DNA of 64,000 bases from Erwinia pyrifoliae DSM 12163. GTDB lineage: Bacteria > Pseudomonadota > Gammaproteobacteria > Enterobacterales > Enterobacteriaceae. The translations under genes were made by a program, and so were the position numbers. Of this stretch, positions 31,221 through 42,958 are shown one piece after another. The first letter of the stretch is position 1. The number at the start of each line of letters is the position of its first letter. The notes under the pieces were generated by a model that saw only the letters and a list, made by a program, of their open reading frames with translations, did not search any database and had not been told where the DNA came from. The stretch lies in contig NC_017390.1 of NCBI RefSeq assembly GCF_000026985.1, forward strand, positions 2,175,568 to 2,239,567. Reading direction: 5' to 3'.

Positions 31221-32147
31221 ATGAAACAAAGAATCTGGGTATTGGGTGATGCGGTGGTGGACCTGATCCCCGAGCAGGACAACCACTTGCTGAAATGCCC
31301 CGGCGGCGCTCCGGCCAATGTGGCGGTCGGTATCGCCAGACTGGGGGGAAACAGTGCCTTTATCGGCTGCGTAGGGGACGACCCGTTCGGCGCGTTTTTG
31401 CAGAAAACCCTGCAAACCGAAGGCGTCGATATCGGCAAGATGTTCCGCGCCGACGGCCAGCGAACCTCAACGGTTCTGGTATCCCTGGATACGGAAGGCG
31501 AACGCCACTTCACCTTTATGGTTCGTCCTTCCGCCGATCTCTTTTTGAGCACGGATCGCCTGCCGTCATTTGCCCGGGGTGAAGGCCTGCATCTGTGCTC
31601 AATAGCCCTGAGTGCTGAACCCTCACGCAGCGCGGCGATGCATGCCATGCACACCATTAAGCAAGCGGGTGGCTGGGTCAGTTTCGATCCTAATCTGCGA
31701 GCGGACCTGTGGCCGGATGATGAGGAGATGGCACGGGTCGTGGCACAGGCTTTCGAGCTGGCAGACATCATCAAGTTGTCTGAGGATGAGCTGGTTTCCC
31801 TGACCAGTAGTGCAGCCCTGGAAAAGGGGATCGACCAGTTTACAGCCCGTTACCAGCCTGCATTATTGCTGGTGACACGCGGCAGTCAGGGCGTCAGCGT
31901 CTGGCAGTCGGGTCGCCTGCAGCACTTTGCCGCCCCGAAGGTTGAAGTGACAGATACTACCGGTGCCGGCGATGCCTTTGTTGCCGGCCTGCTGGCGGCG
32001 CTGGTGCTGGAAACAAATCCTCTGCAACCACAGCGGCTGGAGTTCGCCGTACAGCAGGCACAGCATAGCGGTGCGGCGGCCACCACCGCGAAAGGGGCTA
32101 TGACGGCCTTGCCTTACGCTGCCGATCTCGTTCGCTTCAGCCAGTAG
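31221..32147 (+). CDS. scrK: ScrK, fructokinase
   Basis: This 308-residue PfkB/ribokinase-family kinase phosphorylates the fructose released from sucrose-6-phosphate. It has the N-terminal GG motif CPGGAPANVAVGIARLGG and the C-terminal ATP/anion-hole motif DTTGAGDAFVAGL with its catalytic Asp. ATG 31221 (MKQRIWVLGD) follows CAGGAC. An ORF extension upstream would run through the operator and is rejected. It is transcribed with, but set apart from, scrYAB by 280 bases with their own operator. Confidence 0.93.
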   Translation: MKQRIWVLGDAVVDLIPEQDNHLLKCPGGAPANVAVGIARLGGNSAFIGCVGDDPFGAFLQKTLQTEGVDIGKMFRADGQRTSTVLVSLDTEGERHFTFMVRPSADLFLSTDRLPSFARGEGLHLCSIALSAEPSRSAAMHAMHTIKQAGGWVSFDPNLRADLWPDDEEMARVVAQAFELADIIKLSEDELVSLTSSAALEKGIDQFTARYQPALLLVTRGSQGVSVWQSGRLQHFAAPKVEVTDTTGAGDAFVAGLLAALVLETNPLQPQRLEFAVQQAQHSGAAATTAKGAMTALPYAADLVRFSQ

Positions 32148-32174
32148 CAGGCATTACCTGCCCGATTCCAGTGG

Positions 32175-32204
32175 CTGCTCAAAAACGTCATGCGTTTTGA
32201 GCAG
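32175..32204 (+). terminator. Hairpin between scrK and scrY
   Basis: A 10-bp perfect repeat (CTGCTCAAAA/TTTTGAGCAG) surrounds a 10-base loop, 27 bases after the scrK stop. It lacks a T-run, so it may attenuate or stabilise the scrK message rather than fully terminate. Confidence 0.45.
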
Positions 32205-32375
32205 CACGGGTGCTGGCTCCGAAGGGGCGAGGCGCGGGGTTGAGCCGGGTAGCAAGCGGCTGCCACCCCCCCTGCTGCCTGAAGTATTGCCGGGAGAATT
32301 GCTAACCAGGTCACACTTCCCTGTTTGGGTGAATAAATCTGATTGAACAGCCTAATTCATTTCGCTTACCCTCCT

Positions 32376-32391
32376 GCCGAACCGGTTTAGC
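32376..32391 (+). promoter_or_regulatory. ScrR operator upstream of scrY
   Basis: GCCGAACCGGTTTAGC shares the AACC/GGTTTAGC half-sites with the operator before scrK, 35 bases before the scrY start. This arrangement fits two ScrR-controlled promoters in one regulon. Confidence 0.75.
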
Positions 32392-32426
32392 AAAACAATA
32401 AAATTATTACTCTGGGAAAGCATTAA

Positions 32427-33971
<1,545 letters not shown>

Positions 33972-34005
33972 TACGCGCCTGACAACATGAAAAGATGGTG
34001 AAAAA

Positions 34006-35379
34006 GTGAATATTGAAAAAACAGCTCGTGAACTGATACCTCTACTCGGCGGCCGCGAGAATATCGCCAGCGCCGCGCACTGCGCCACACGCCTGCGCCT
34101 GGTGATGGTAGACGACGAAAAAGTGCAGAAAGAGGCGATAGAAGCGCTGGAAGGGGTCAAAGGCTGCTTCCGTAATGCCGGTCAGATGCAGATTATCTTC
34201 GGTAGTGGCATCGTCAATAAAGTTCATGCGGCCTTTGTGCGTGAGGCCGGGATCGGCGAGTCGAGTAAAAGCGAAGCGGCAGATATCGCCGCGAAGAAAC
34301 TCAACCCGCTACAGCGTATTGCACGCGTACTGTCCAATATTTTCGTACCGATCATTCCGGCGATTGTCGCGTCTGGTTTGTTGATGGGCCTGCTGGGGAT
34401 GGTGAAAACCTATGGTTGGGTCGGCGCCGACAGCGCACTGTTTATCATGCTCGATATGTGTAGCTCTGCGGCGTTTATTATCCTGCCCATCCTGATCGGT
34501 TTCACCGCCGCGCGTGAATTCGGCGGCAACCCCTATCTCGGCGCGACGCTGGGCGGGATCCTCACTCACCCCGCGCTGACTAACGCCTGGGGCGTAGCCA
34601 GCGGTTTCCACACCATGAACTTCTTCGGTCTGGAAATTGCGATGATCGGCTATCAGGGCACGGTGTTCCCGGTTCTGCTGGCGGTGTGGTTTATGAGCCA
34701 CTGTGAGAAACGTCTGCGGCGGCTGATCCCGGATGCGCTGGATATCATCCTGACGCCGTTCCTCACGGTGATTATCTCTGGTTTTGTTGCGCTGCTGATT
34801 ATCGGCCCGGCGGGACGCGCTTTCGGTGATGGCCTTTCACTGGTGCTGAGTACGCTGATCGGCCATGCAGGCTGGCTGGCCGGGCTGCTGTTCGGCGGAC
34901 TCTATTCGGTTATCGTCATCACCGGCGTGCATCACAGCTTCCACGCGGTGGAAGCCGGGCTGCTGGGTAACCCCTCAATTGGGGTAAATTTCCTGCTGCC
35001 GATTTGGTCGATGGCTAATATAGCTCAGGGCGGAGCCTGCCTGGCAGTATGGTTTAAAACCCGTGATGTCAAAGTTCGCAGCATCGTCCTGCCCTCTGGC
35101 TTCTCTGCCATGCTGGGGATTACCGAGGCGGCCATTTTCGGGGTTAACCTGCGCTATATTAAACCGTTTATTGCCGGGTTGGCCGGCGGCGCGGCTGGCG
35201 GAGCCTGGGTGGTCACTATGCACGTCAATATGACCGCCGTTGGCCTGACCGCCCTGCCCGGAATGGCGATCGTACAGGCCAGTTCGCTGGTCAATTATCT
35301 GATCGGAATGGTTATCGCGTTCAGTACCGCTTTCGTGCTGTCCCTGCTGTTGAAAATCAAGTTTGAGGTTAAAGCATGA
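34006..35379 (+). CDS. scrA: ScrA, sucrose-specific PTS enzyme IIBC
   Basis: This 457-residue transporter has an N-terminal EIIB domain with the phosphorylated cysteine in AAHCATRLRL (about residue 26). A membrane EIIC domain of the glucose/sucrose family follows (NIFVPIIPAIVASGLLMGLLG to the C-terminus). It imports sucrose as sucrose-6-phosphate and needs EIIA-Glc from elsewhere, since it has no EIIA domain. The start is GTG at 34006, 34 bases after scrY. It overlaps scrB by four bases. Confidence 0.95.
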   Translation: MNIEKTARELIPLLGGRENIASAAHCATRLRLVMVDDEKVQKEAIEALEGVKGCFRNAGQMQIIFGSGIVNKVHAAFVREAGIGESSKSEAADIAAKKLNPLQRIARVLSNIFVPIIPAIVASGLLMGLLGMVKTYGWVGADSALFIMLDMCSSAAFIILPILIGFTAAREFGGNPYLGATLGGILTHPALTNAWGVASGFHTMNFFGLEIAMIGYQGTVFPVLLAVWFMSHCEKRLRRLIPDALDIILTPFLTVIISGFVALLIIGPAGRAFGDGLSLVLSTLIGHAGWLAGLLFGGLYSVIVITGVHHSFHAVEAGLLGNPSIGVNFLLPIWSMANIAQGGACLAVWFKTRDVKVRSIVLPSGFSAMLGITEAAIFGVNLRYIKPFIAGLAGGAAGGAWVVTMHVNMTAVGLTALPGMAIVQASSLVNYLIGMVIAFSTAFVLSLLLKIKFEVKA

Positions 35380-36785
35380 GCGAAGCCCATTTGCTGAAAC
35401 AGGCGCTGTGCGCAGTCCTGAGCGGTCAGCAGCGTGCGGCGCGTGACCACCACCGCCCGGCGTGGCATCTTGCCCCTCCCGTTGGGTTGCTGAACGATCC
35501 CAATGGATTTATCCAGTTTAATCAGCGCTATGTCTTGTGCTACCAGTGGAACCCGCTGGCATGCAAGCACGGTGCCAAGTTCTGGGGTCAGTGGAGCTCC
35601 TCCGATTTGGTGCACTGGCGGCATGAGCCGCTGGCGTTAGCCCCCTCGGAAAACTATGAAAGCCACGGCTGTTATTCAGGTAGCGCGGTGAATAATCAGG
35701 GCGTGCTGACGCTTGTCTATACCGGCAACGTCAAATACGACGACGGCAGCCGCACGGCCTGGCAATGCCTGGCGACGCGCGATGAACAGGGTGAATTTCA
35801 CAAGCTGGGACCGGTTCTGGCTCTGCCGGAAGGCTACACCGGCCATGTGCGCGATCCCAAAGTGTGGCAGCACGATGGCCAGTGGTATATGGTGCTCGGC
35901 GCACAGGATCTGCAGCTGCAGGGCAAAGTGCTGCTGTTACGTTCGGCTGACCTGCACCAGTGGACGCTGCTGGGAGAGATTGCCGGTAGTCAGCTTAACG
36001 GGCTGGGTGACTTCGGCTATATGTGGGAATGCCCGGATCTGTTCGAGCTGGACGGCAGTCACGTTCTGGTGGTCTGCCCCCAGGGCCTGGCGAGCGAGGC
36101 CAGGCGTTACCGCAATACCTTCCAGAGTGGTTACTTTTGCGGCCAGCTTGACCATGACAGCGCCAGCTTCTGTCACGGGCAATTTCAGGAACTGGATCAC
36201 GGCTTTGAGTTTTATGCGCCGCAAACCTGTCTGAGCGATGATGGCAGGCGGCTGCTGATTGGCTGGATGGGCATCCCGGATGGCGATGAGTTTTATCAGC
36301 CAACCAAAGCGCACGGCTGGATGCACATCATGACCTGCCCGCGCGAGCTGACGCTGTGCGCCGGTCGGATCCACCAGCAGCCGGCGCGCGAACTGCAACA
36401 GCTGCGCCAGCAGGAAATCCGGCTTGATGGCTGTGCCGAAGATCTGCCGGCGCTGGATATTGACAGCGCCGAGCTGGAACTGTCCGTCGACGGCGTCTGC
36501 CGTGCCAGCTTCGGCGACGGGCTAACGCTGTGCATTGAGCAGCAGGGCATCAAGCTGTGCCGGAATAATTTGCGCAGCGGCGAAGCGGAAGAGCGCGACT
36601 GGATGGGCGAGGTGCGCACGTTGCGCATTCTCTGCGATCGTTCAAGCATTGAGATATTTATTAACGATGGTGAAGGGGTGATGTCATCGCGCTACTTCCC
36701 CGCTGCGGAACCGCGACTGCGTTTTAGCGGCAGCGCGCAGATAGCGCTGCTTTACTGGAGGTTGCAACAATGCGTGATAGAATAG
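35376..36785 (+). CDS. scrB: ScrB, sucrose-6-phosphate hydrolase (GH32 invertase)
   Basis: This 469-residue GH32 enzyme splits sucrose-6-phosphate into glucose-6-phosphate and fructose. The nucleophile motif LLNDPNG is near residue 36. The RDP motif (GHVRDPKVW) and the acid/base motif MWECPDLF are all present, with a C-terminal beta-sandwich. The ATG overlaps the scrA stop (ATGA), implying coupled translation. Confidence 0.95.
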   Translation: MSEAHLLKQALCAVLSGQQRAARDHHRPAWHLAPPVGLLNDPNGFIQFNQRYVLCYQWNPLACKHGAKFWGQWSSSDLVHWRHEPLALAPSENYESHGCYSGSAVNNQGVLTLVYTGNVKYDDGSRTAWQCLATRDEQGEFHKLGPVLALPEGYTGHVRDPKVWQHDGQWYMVLGAQDLQLQGKVLLLRSADLHQWTLLGEIAGSQLNGLGDFGYMWECPDLFELDGSHVLVVCPQGLASEARRYRNTFQSGYFCGQLDHDSASFCHGQFQELDHGFEFYAPQTCLSDDGRRLLIGWMGIPDGDEFYQPTKAHGWMHIMTCPRELTLCAGRIHQQPARELQQLRQQEIRLDGCAEDLPALDIDSAELELSVDGVCRASFGDGLTLCIEQQGIKLCRNNLRSGEAEERDWMGEVRTLRILCDRSSIEIFINDGEGVMSSRYFPAAEPRLRFSGSAQIALLYWRLQQCVIE

Positions 36786-36813
36786 GACCACGATCCATCG
36801 CGCCTAAGCCACT

Positions 36814-37842
36814 GTGACTAAAAACAAACGTATTACCATTAACGATATTGCCCGGCTGGCGGGAGTGTCAAAATCTACCGCCAGCCTGGTGCTGAACGGC
36901 CGGGGGAAAGAGTTACGCGTAGCGCAAGGAACCCGCGATCGTGTGCTCGATATCGCCCGCCAGCAGCACTATCAACCCAGTATTCACGCCCGCGCTCTCA
37001 ACGCCAGCCGCAGTCATACCCTCGGGCTGGTGGTGCCGGAGATGACCAACCACGGTTTTGCGCGTTTTTCACATGAGCTTGAAATGCTGTGCCGCGACGC
37101 CGGATTACAGCTGCTGATCGCCTGTACCGCCGAAAATGCCAGTCAGGAAACTTTGGCGGTAAACAACCTCATCCAGCGTCAGGTTGACGGGCTTATCGTC
37201 GCCTCAAGTATGTTAAACGACGCACAGTATCAGAAAATTAACCAGCAGCTGCCGGTGGTATTGTTTGACCGCCACCTCGGAGACTCGTCGCTGCCGCTGG
37301 TGATCACCGCCGCCGTAGAGCCGACCGCCACGCTGGTACAGGCCGTTATGCGCGAAGGCTATGACGAGATCTATTTTTTCGGCGGACAGCCGCGCATTTC
37401 GCCCACGCGCGACCGCCTCGCCGGGTTCCATCTTGGCCTGGAGCGCGCCGGGATCGCCGCTAAACCAGAATGGATTATGCACGGACACTATCATGCCAGT
37501 TCAGGCTATGAACTGTTTGCTGAACTCCACGCGCAGCTTGGACGCGTGCCACAGGCGCTGTTCTGCGCCGCCTGCGGGCTACAGGAAGGCGTGCTGCGCT
37601 ATCTTAGCCGGCATCGCCTGCTGAATACCCCGATGCATCTGAGCAGCTTTGACGATCACTACCTGTATGACGCGTTGTCGGTGAGCATTGATACCGTGGA
37701 ACAGGACGAACGCCTGCTGGCCTGGAACTGCTTTGAGATGGTCACACAGCTGATTGACGAGCAGACGCCGCACTCCACCCAGCGTTGGCTGCCGGCGCGC
37801 ATTAAATGGCGGCGCGCCACGCCGTTCACCAATGAAATGTGA
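36814..37842 (+). CDS. scrR: ScrR, LacI-family repressor of the sucrose regulon
   Basis: This 342-residue LacI/GalR protein has an N-terminal helix-turn-helix ([19 protein letters not shown]) and hinge helix. A periplasmic-binding-protein-like ligand domain follows, probably sensing fructose or fructose-1-phosphate as in other ScrR proteins. The start is GTG 36814. It lies 28 bases after scrB in the same direction. Palindromes before scrK and scrY are its probable operators. Confidence 0.92.
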   Translation: MTKNKRITINDIARLAGVSKSTASLVLNGRGKELRVAQGTRDRVLDIARQQHYQPSIHARALNASRSHTLGLVVPEMTNHGFARFSHELEMLCRDAGLQLLIACTAENASQETLAVNNLIQRQVDGLIVASSMLNDAQYQKINQQLPVVLFDRHLGDSSLPLVITAAVEPTATLVQAVMREGYDEIYFFGGQPRISPTRDRLAGFHLGLERAGIAAKPEWIMHGHYHASSGYELFAELHAQLGRVPQALFCAACGLQEGVLRYLSRHRLLNTPMHLSSFDDHYLYDALSVSIDTVEQDERLLAWNCFEMVTQLIDEQTPHSTQRWLPARIKWRRATPFTNEM

Positions 37843-38204
37843 TGCGGGCAGTCCGCATGCTGCACAAGTTTTTTCAGCGGGTTAATTAACGACCCATGCA
37901 GGGTTTACGCGGCAAACACCTATTTTCATCGCATAATGGCAACAAAATAGGGTCAAGAAAGCTTACTTAGCTTAGAATATAACAATAAATATCGCTATTT
38001 TTCATTCAGATGAAAGGTGAAAGTGCAGAATTAACGCCACTCATTTTATTTGTATTTAACAAACCGTAAAATGACGTAAAAAACCCTTATGGCTGAGAAT
38101 AAGAGGTTATACTTTCACCACTTGTCTTTCATTTTGTCAGACTGTGTCTAACAGACCTGCAGTGTCGCTACAGGTCACAGGCTATGGATAAGGAGCGTTC
38201 GCCT
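37843..38204. other. Intergenic region between scrR and chaA
   Basis: About 360 bases, AT-rich at 37960-38120, hold the chaA promoter. I see no chaB gene, remnant or mobile element. AAGGAG at 38190-38195 serves the chaA start. Confidence 0.45.
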
Positions 38205-39296
38205 ATGAATGCACACGACAGCATTAAAACCCGTCATAAAGAGTCTTCCCTGCTTTTACCCCTCGCTGCACTGGTTATTTTATGGTTTTGGGGTAACACC
38301 TCTTCCATTGCGTTGGTGACAACTATCAACCTGATTGCGCTGGTGGCAATTCTTAGCAGCGCTTTCAGCGTGGTACGTCATGCTGACGTGCTGGCTCATC
38401 GTCTTGGCGAGCCTTATGGCTCTTTGATCCTCAGCCTGTCGGTGGTGATTCTGGAGGTCAGCCTGATTTCCGCGCTGATGGCCACCGGCGACGCCGCGCC
38501 GGCGCTAATGCGCGATACGCTCTATTCCATCATCATGATCGTAACCTGCGGGCTGGTGGGTTTTGCTTTACTGCTTGGCGGGCGTAAATTTGCCACCCAG
38601 TACGTTAACCTGGCCGGCGTTAAGCAGTACCTGATCGCCATCTTCCCGTTAGCCATGATTGTGCTGGTATTGCCGAATGCACTGCCGGGCGGCAATTTTA
38701 CCGTCGCTCAGGCATTGTTGGTTTCAGCCATTTCGGCGGCGATGTACGGTGTATTCCTGCTGATACAGACTAAAACTCACCAGAGTCTGTTTATCTATGA
38801 GCATGAAGATGAAGGGGAAGATCCACAGCATGGTAAACCCTCCTCTCATTCCAGTACCTGGCATACTCTGTGGCTGATCGTGCATCTGATTGCGGTGATT
38901 GCAGTCACGAAAATGAATGCCAATACCCTGGAATCACTGTTGACCGAGCTGGATGCTCCGGAGCAATTTACCGGTTTTCTGGTGGCACTGTTGATCCTTT
39001 CACCTGAAGGGTTGGGTGCGATTAAAGCGGTTCTGGCCAACCAGGTACAGCGTGCAATGAACCTGTTCTTCGGTTCAGTACTGGCCACCATTTCACTCAC
39101 GGTTCCTGCGGTGACGATTATCGCTACCCTGACAGGACAACAGCTGATCTTTGGTCTGGAAGCACCCCAGATGGTGGTAATGATATCTGCGCTGCTGCTG
39201 TGCCAGATATCATTCTCCACCGGCCGCACCAATGTACTGAACGGTGCGGCGCATCTGGCATTGTTTATTGCCTATCTGATGACGGTTATGCTCTGA
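38205..39296 (+). CDS. chaA: ChaA, Na+(K+,Ca2+)/H+ antiporter
   Basis: This 363-residue cation antiporter of the CaCA superfamily has about 11 membrane helices. Both conserved acidic repeats are present: HADVLAHRLGEPYGSLIL with VVILEVSLISAL, and the second LILSPEGLGAIKA. An acidic cytoplasmic loop (EHEDEGEDPQHGKP) lies between them. It expels sodium, potassium and calcium at alkaline pH. ATG 38205 has AAGGAG nine bases upstream; an ATG at 38184 lacks one. In E. coli chaA-chaB-chaC cluster together; here chaA is separated from chaC. Confidence 0.94.
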   Translation: MNAHDSIKTRHKESSLLLPLAALVILWFWGNTSSIALVTTINLIALVAILSSAFSVVRHADVLAHRLGEPYGSLILSLSVVILEVSLISALMATGDAAPALMRDTLYSIIMIVTCGLVGFALLLGGRKFATQYVNLAGVKQYLIAIFPLAMIVLVLPNALPGGNFTVAQALLVSAISAAMYGVFLLIQTKTHQSLFIYEHEDEGEDPQHGKPSSHSSTWHTLWLIVHLIAVIAVTKMNANTLESLLTELDAPEQFTGFLVALLILSPEGLGAIKAVLANQVQRAMNLFFGSVLATISLTVPAVTIIATLTGQQLIFGLEAPQMVVMISALLLCQISFSTGRTNVLNGAAHLALFIAYLMTVML

Positions 39297-39339
39297 TTTG
39301 CGCCGGGGCACGGCCGTTACCGCGCCCCCTTTCAGCCTG

Positions 39340-39377
39340 GCAGCCAACGCACCTGCAGCTTGAAGTATGACGGGTAT
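39340..39377 (+). repeat. Truncated ERIC copy (right end only)
   Basis: GCAGCCAACGCACCTGCAGC and the following bases down to CGGGTAT repeat exactly the right end of the full element that starts here. This looks like a partial tandem copy or a footprint of recombination. Confidence 0.7.
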
Positions 39378-39500
39378 ACCCTAAATAATTCGAGTTGCAG
39401 GAAGACGGCAAATGTGTGAATCCCGATGAGCTGACACCAGTCAGTGATTCGGGTGAACACATGCAGCCAACGCACCTGCAGCTTGAAGTATGACGGGTAT
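39374..39500 (+). repeat. ERIC element, 127 bp
   Basis: The imperfect palindrome runs from TATACCCTAAATAATTCGAG to TGAAGTATGACGGGTAT and includes the core GTGAATCCC...AGTGATTCGGGTGAAC. The 127-base length is the classic size of enterobacterial repetitive intergenic consensus elements. It lies between the convergent chaA and hslJ genes. Confidence 0.85.
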
Positions 39501-39509
39501 TGACGGGGA

Positions 39510-39929
39510 TTATTGTTGAGCCTGCACCTTATATTCCAGCGAATGCCCGCTTCCCGTCAGCGTCAGGCTTTGTGCGGTCACCTTAACGGCAGCCCCGTTC
39601 ATCAGCACCGTACTTAACGTCTGTTCCCACTGGTTTAGCAGCGGGTCGTTGCACATCATCCGGGTTGATGCCAGCTGCGGCACCTTCAGCTGGCCTTTCT
39701 CCAGCTTACCCTGACCGAAGAAACGGTTACACATTACGCCGCTTACCTTTAACCCGGCGTTAAAACCGATCCCAGGCTTAATGCCATCTCGTAACGTCAC
39801 CGCGTTACCATCCACGGCGCTCAACACAAACATACGGTTTGCCAACAGTGCGCTGTCAGACTGCGCGGCATTACCGCTACAGCCGCTCACGGCGACGGCG
39901 GCCAGCATTAACAAGCTACTTTTCTTCAT
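39510..39929 (-). CDS. hslJ: HslJ, META-domain lipoprotein
   Basis: This 139-residue lipoprotein has the lipobox VSGC and one META domain (LKVSGVMCNRFFGQG, ASTRMMCNDP), with the family's paired cysteines. E. coli HslJ is heat-inducible and linked to novobiocin resistance. ATG 39929 is chosen because TAAGGA sits six bases upstream; an ATG two codons earlier touches that site. It is convergent with chaA. Confidence 0.9.
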   Translation of the reverse strand: MKKSSLLMLAAVAVSGCSGNAAQSDSALLANRMFVLSAVDGNAVTLRDGIKPGIGFNAGLKVSGVMCNRFFGQGKLEKGQLKVPQLASTRMMCNDPLLNQWEQTLSTVLMNGAAVKVTAQSLTLTGSGHSLEYKVQAQQ

Positions 39930-39984
39930 GATCATTCCTTAAGAGACTTTCCATTTTTGGTTCAAAACGCATTGTGCAGCATTA

Positions 39985-40005
39985 ACGGGCCGGTGACAGG
40001 CCCGT
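39985..40005 (-). terminator. Probable terminator of the hemA-kdsA operon
   Basis: The stem ACGGGCC/GGCCCGT with a 7-base loop lies 17 bases past the kdsA stop on the minus strand, followed only by TAATG rather than a strong T-run. Confidence 0.5.
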
Positions 40006-40021
40006 AGGCATCGGATATCAG

Positions 40022-40885
<864 letters not shown>

Positions 40886-40907
40886 TTATTTCTTAGGTTC
40901 ACTTGCG

Positions 40908-41714
40908 TTAGTGAAGGACAATCTGCTTCTGTTCAATGGAGTGGATCTGAACTTTTATCATCTCGCTGATCGGATCTTCCGGGCACTGTTCAACGAAGTA
41001 GGTCAGATCGCTGAGCGCGACGTGAGTGCATTCAAGCTGGGCAAAAATAAGTCCGCGATCGCGGATTTCGTACGGATCTTCCGGGTCCATCTGTACCAGC
41101 ACCTCGCTGGCATGCAGTGCCAACTCCATCTGCTTTTCGTCCATCAGCGCGGACTTCAGGGTATCCAGCATTTTGCGCAGTACCATCATGGGTTCAGCTT
41201 CCTGGAGATCGTCTTCGTACAATTCTGCCCCCGGCCCGATATTCCCCTTCAGCCACACTTCCAGCTGATGTTCATCCAGCGTTTCGCCGTCAAACGGGTT
41301 AATCAGCCACAAATCTTGATCGACCCATTCAGCACGCAGGATCAGCTGCGTCGGGAAGATCACCGGAAGCAGAGGAAGATTCAGCTTGCCGGCAATATGC
41401 AGAAAAATAATGCCAAGTGACACCGCAGTCCCCTGGCGGGTGCGCAGTACCTTATCCAGCCATAACGTATCTGAAAGGCGGTAAACGCCGCTGGCACCAC
41501 CAAACCCCCAGCGACCCCAAAAAAGTTCAATCAGTTGCTCAAACTGCAAATCCGCAGCCAGTTCGGGGGAGATTTCAGCACGCGCCTCATCAACCAGCGT
41601 CGAAAGCTGGTTTCTGGCATATTCTGCCGGGAAGTCGCTGCGAATAGATTGCGATGCAGTAATGATCGCCTCACTCAGTGATGTGGTACTAAAATCGAAT
41701 TCGATTAACGACAT
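40908..41714 (-). CDS. sirB1: SirB1 family protein
   Basis: This 268-residue protein has an N-terminal transglutaminase-like part (GVYRLSDTLWLDKVLRTRQG) and C-terminal tetratricopeptide-like helices (EDPYEIRDRGLIFAQLE). It matches E. coli SirB1 throughout. Its biochemical role is not established. It overlaps the end of sirB2 by ten bases and precedes kdsA by about 30, so it belongs to the operon. Confidence 0.92.
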   Translation of the reverse strand: MSLIEFDFSTTSLSEAIITASQSIRSDFPAEYARNQLSTLVDEARAEISPELAADLQFEQLIELFWGRWGFGGASGVYRLSDTLWLDKVLRTRQGTAVSLGIIFLHIAGKLNLPLLPVIFPTQLILRAEWVDQDLWLINPFDGETLDEHQLEVWLKGNIGPGAELYEDDLQEAEPMMVLRKMLDTLKSALMDEKQMELALHASEVLVQMDPEDPYEIRDRGLIFAQLECTHVALSDLTYFVEQCPEDPISEMIKVQIHSIEQKQIVLH

Positions 41715-42112
41715 GATACAAACCCCAGCAGTGGCATTTTAGTGGTGGCTAATCGGATAACCGCCAGCAAGGCGACCAGTGCCACAATGAACGCCCGCCA
41801 ACGCACTTTCTGCGCGCGTGGACGGCCCCCCAGGGCGATAAAGCTCAGAACCAGGCAGATGATAACGCCAAACGGTTTTTCAGTCAGCCAGTTGCCCTGC
41901 ACGCTGAACGGATAGAAATGAGTCATCATGACCAGCAACCCGCCGGCGATAGGCAGCAGCGTGTCGTTCAGATGCGGCACAATGCGCTCCCAACGCTTTT
42001 GCAGCAGAGTTGCGGGCGTCTGTAACCAGTAGCAACGCAGCACGAACATCAACAGGGTGATGGCGACGGTTAGCAGACAGAGGTTGTTAAGCGGAATGTA
42101 GCCGTCGGCCAT
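41705..42112 (-). CDS. sirB2: SirB2 family inner membrane protein
   Basis: This 135-residue membrane protein has about four hydrophobic helices and the family features NDTLLPIAGGLLVM and RPRAQKVRWRAFIVAL. Its function is unknown. The start codon directly abuts the prmC stop and its end overlaps sirB1. Confidence 0.9.
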   Translation of the reverse strand: MADGYIPLNNLCLLTVAITLLMFVLRCYWLQTPATLLQKRWERIVPHLNDTLLPIAGGLLVMMTHFYPFSVQGNWLTEKPFGVIICLVLSFIALGGRPRAQKVRWRAFIVALVALLAVIRLATTKMPLLGFVSCR

Positions 42113-42958
42113 TTAAAGTTCCTTATCAACGGTCTTTTGCCCGTAAGTGACGCGATCGTTGCCGCCGTAATCCTGGCAGGTTGCAATCTGGCAAAAGTGG
42201 TGGTCACTTAAAATTTGTCGTATCTGTGCGCCCTGCTGCCAGCCGTGCTCTAACAGCAGCCAACCGCCATTGGCTAAATATTGCCCGGCTTGTGCGGCGA
42301 TAATTTTGATATCGGCCAGCCCGCCATCGCCAGCAACCAGCGCGCTGGCAGGTTCAAAGCGCACGTCCCCCTGTGACAGGTGCTTATCTGTGGCATCGAT
42401 ATACGGTGGGTTGCTGACAATCACGGCAAACTGCTGTTGCTTAAGCGCCGAGAACCAGTCGCCTGGCATAAAGGTGGCATTAGTCAGGCCCAGCCTGGCG
42501 GCATTGTGCTGTGCCAGCGCGACTGCAGCCGGAATGCGATCGATACCAATGACCTGGCAGTCAGGGCGTTCACTGGCCAGCGCCAGCGCTATTGCTCCGC
42601 TGCCGGTGCCGAGATCCAGTATCGAACCGGCCGCGACGGGAAGATGCGCCAGCGCCTGCTCCACCAGCACTTCGCTGTCTGGCCGGGGAATGAGCGTATC
42701 CGGCGTTACGCTCAACGAAAGCGACCAGAACTCGCGTTCACCCGTCAGGTAAGCTATCGGCTCACCGGCCGTGCGCCGTTTAAGAAGCGCATCGAGTTGT
42801 GCCAGCGCGGCTGCATCCAGCTCGCTGTCATCAAATCCGATCAGCCAGGCGCGGGATTTGCCTGTTACGAACCCCAGCAGGATCTCCGCGTCGCGTTTGG
42901 GGCTGTCACTTTCGCTGAGTTGCGCCGTTGCGGCACGCAGCCAGTCACGTATCTGCAT
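42113..42958 (-). CDS. prmC: PrmC (HemK), release-factor glutamine methyltransferase
   Basis: This 281-residue SAM-dependent enzyme methylates the glutamine of the GGQ motif in RF1 and RF2. The SAM motif LDLGTGSGAIAL and the active-site NPPY (VSNPPYID) are intact. The ATG shares one base with the prfA stop (TAATG), so it is coupled to the gene of its own substrate. Confidence 0.95.
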   Translation of the reverse strand: MQIRDWLRAATAQLSESDSPKRDAEILLGFVTGKSRAWLIGFDDSELDAAALAQLDALLKRRTAGEPIAYLTGEREFWSLSLSVTPDTLIPRPDSEVLVEQALAHLPVAAGSILDLGTGSGAIALALASERPDCQVIGIDRIPAAVALAQHNAARLGLTNATFMPGDWFSALKQQQFAVIVSNPPYIDATDKHLSQGDVRFEPASALVAGDGGLADIKIIAAQAGQYLANGGWLLLEHGWQQGAQIRQILSDHHFCQIATCQDYGGNDRVTYGQKTVDKEL

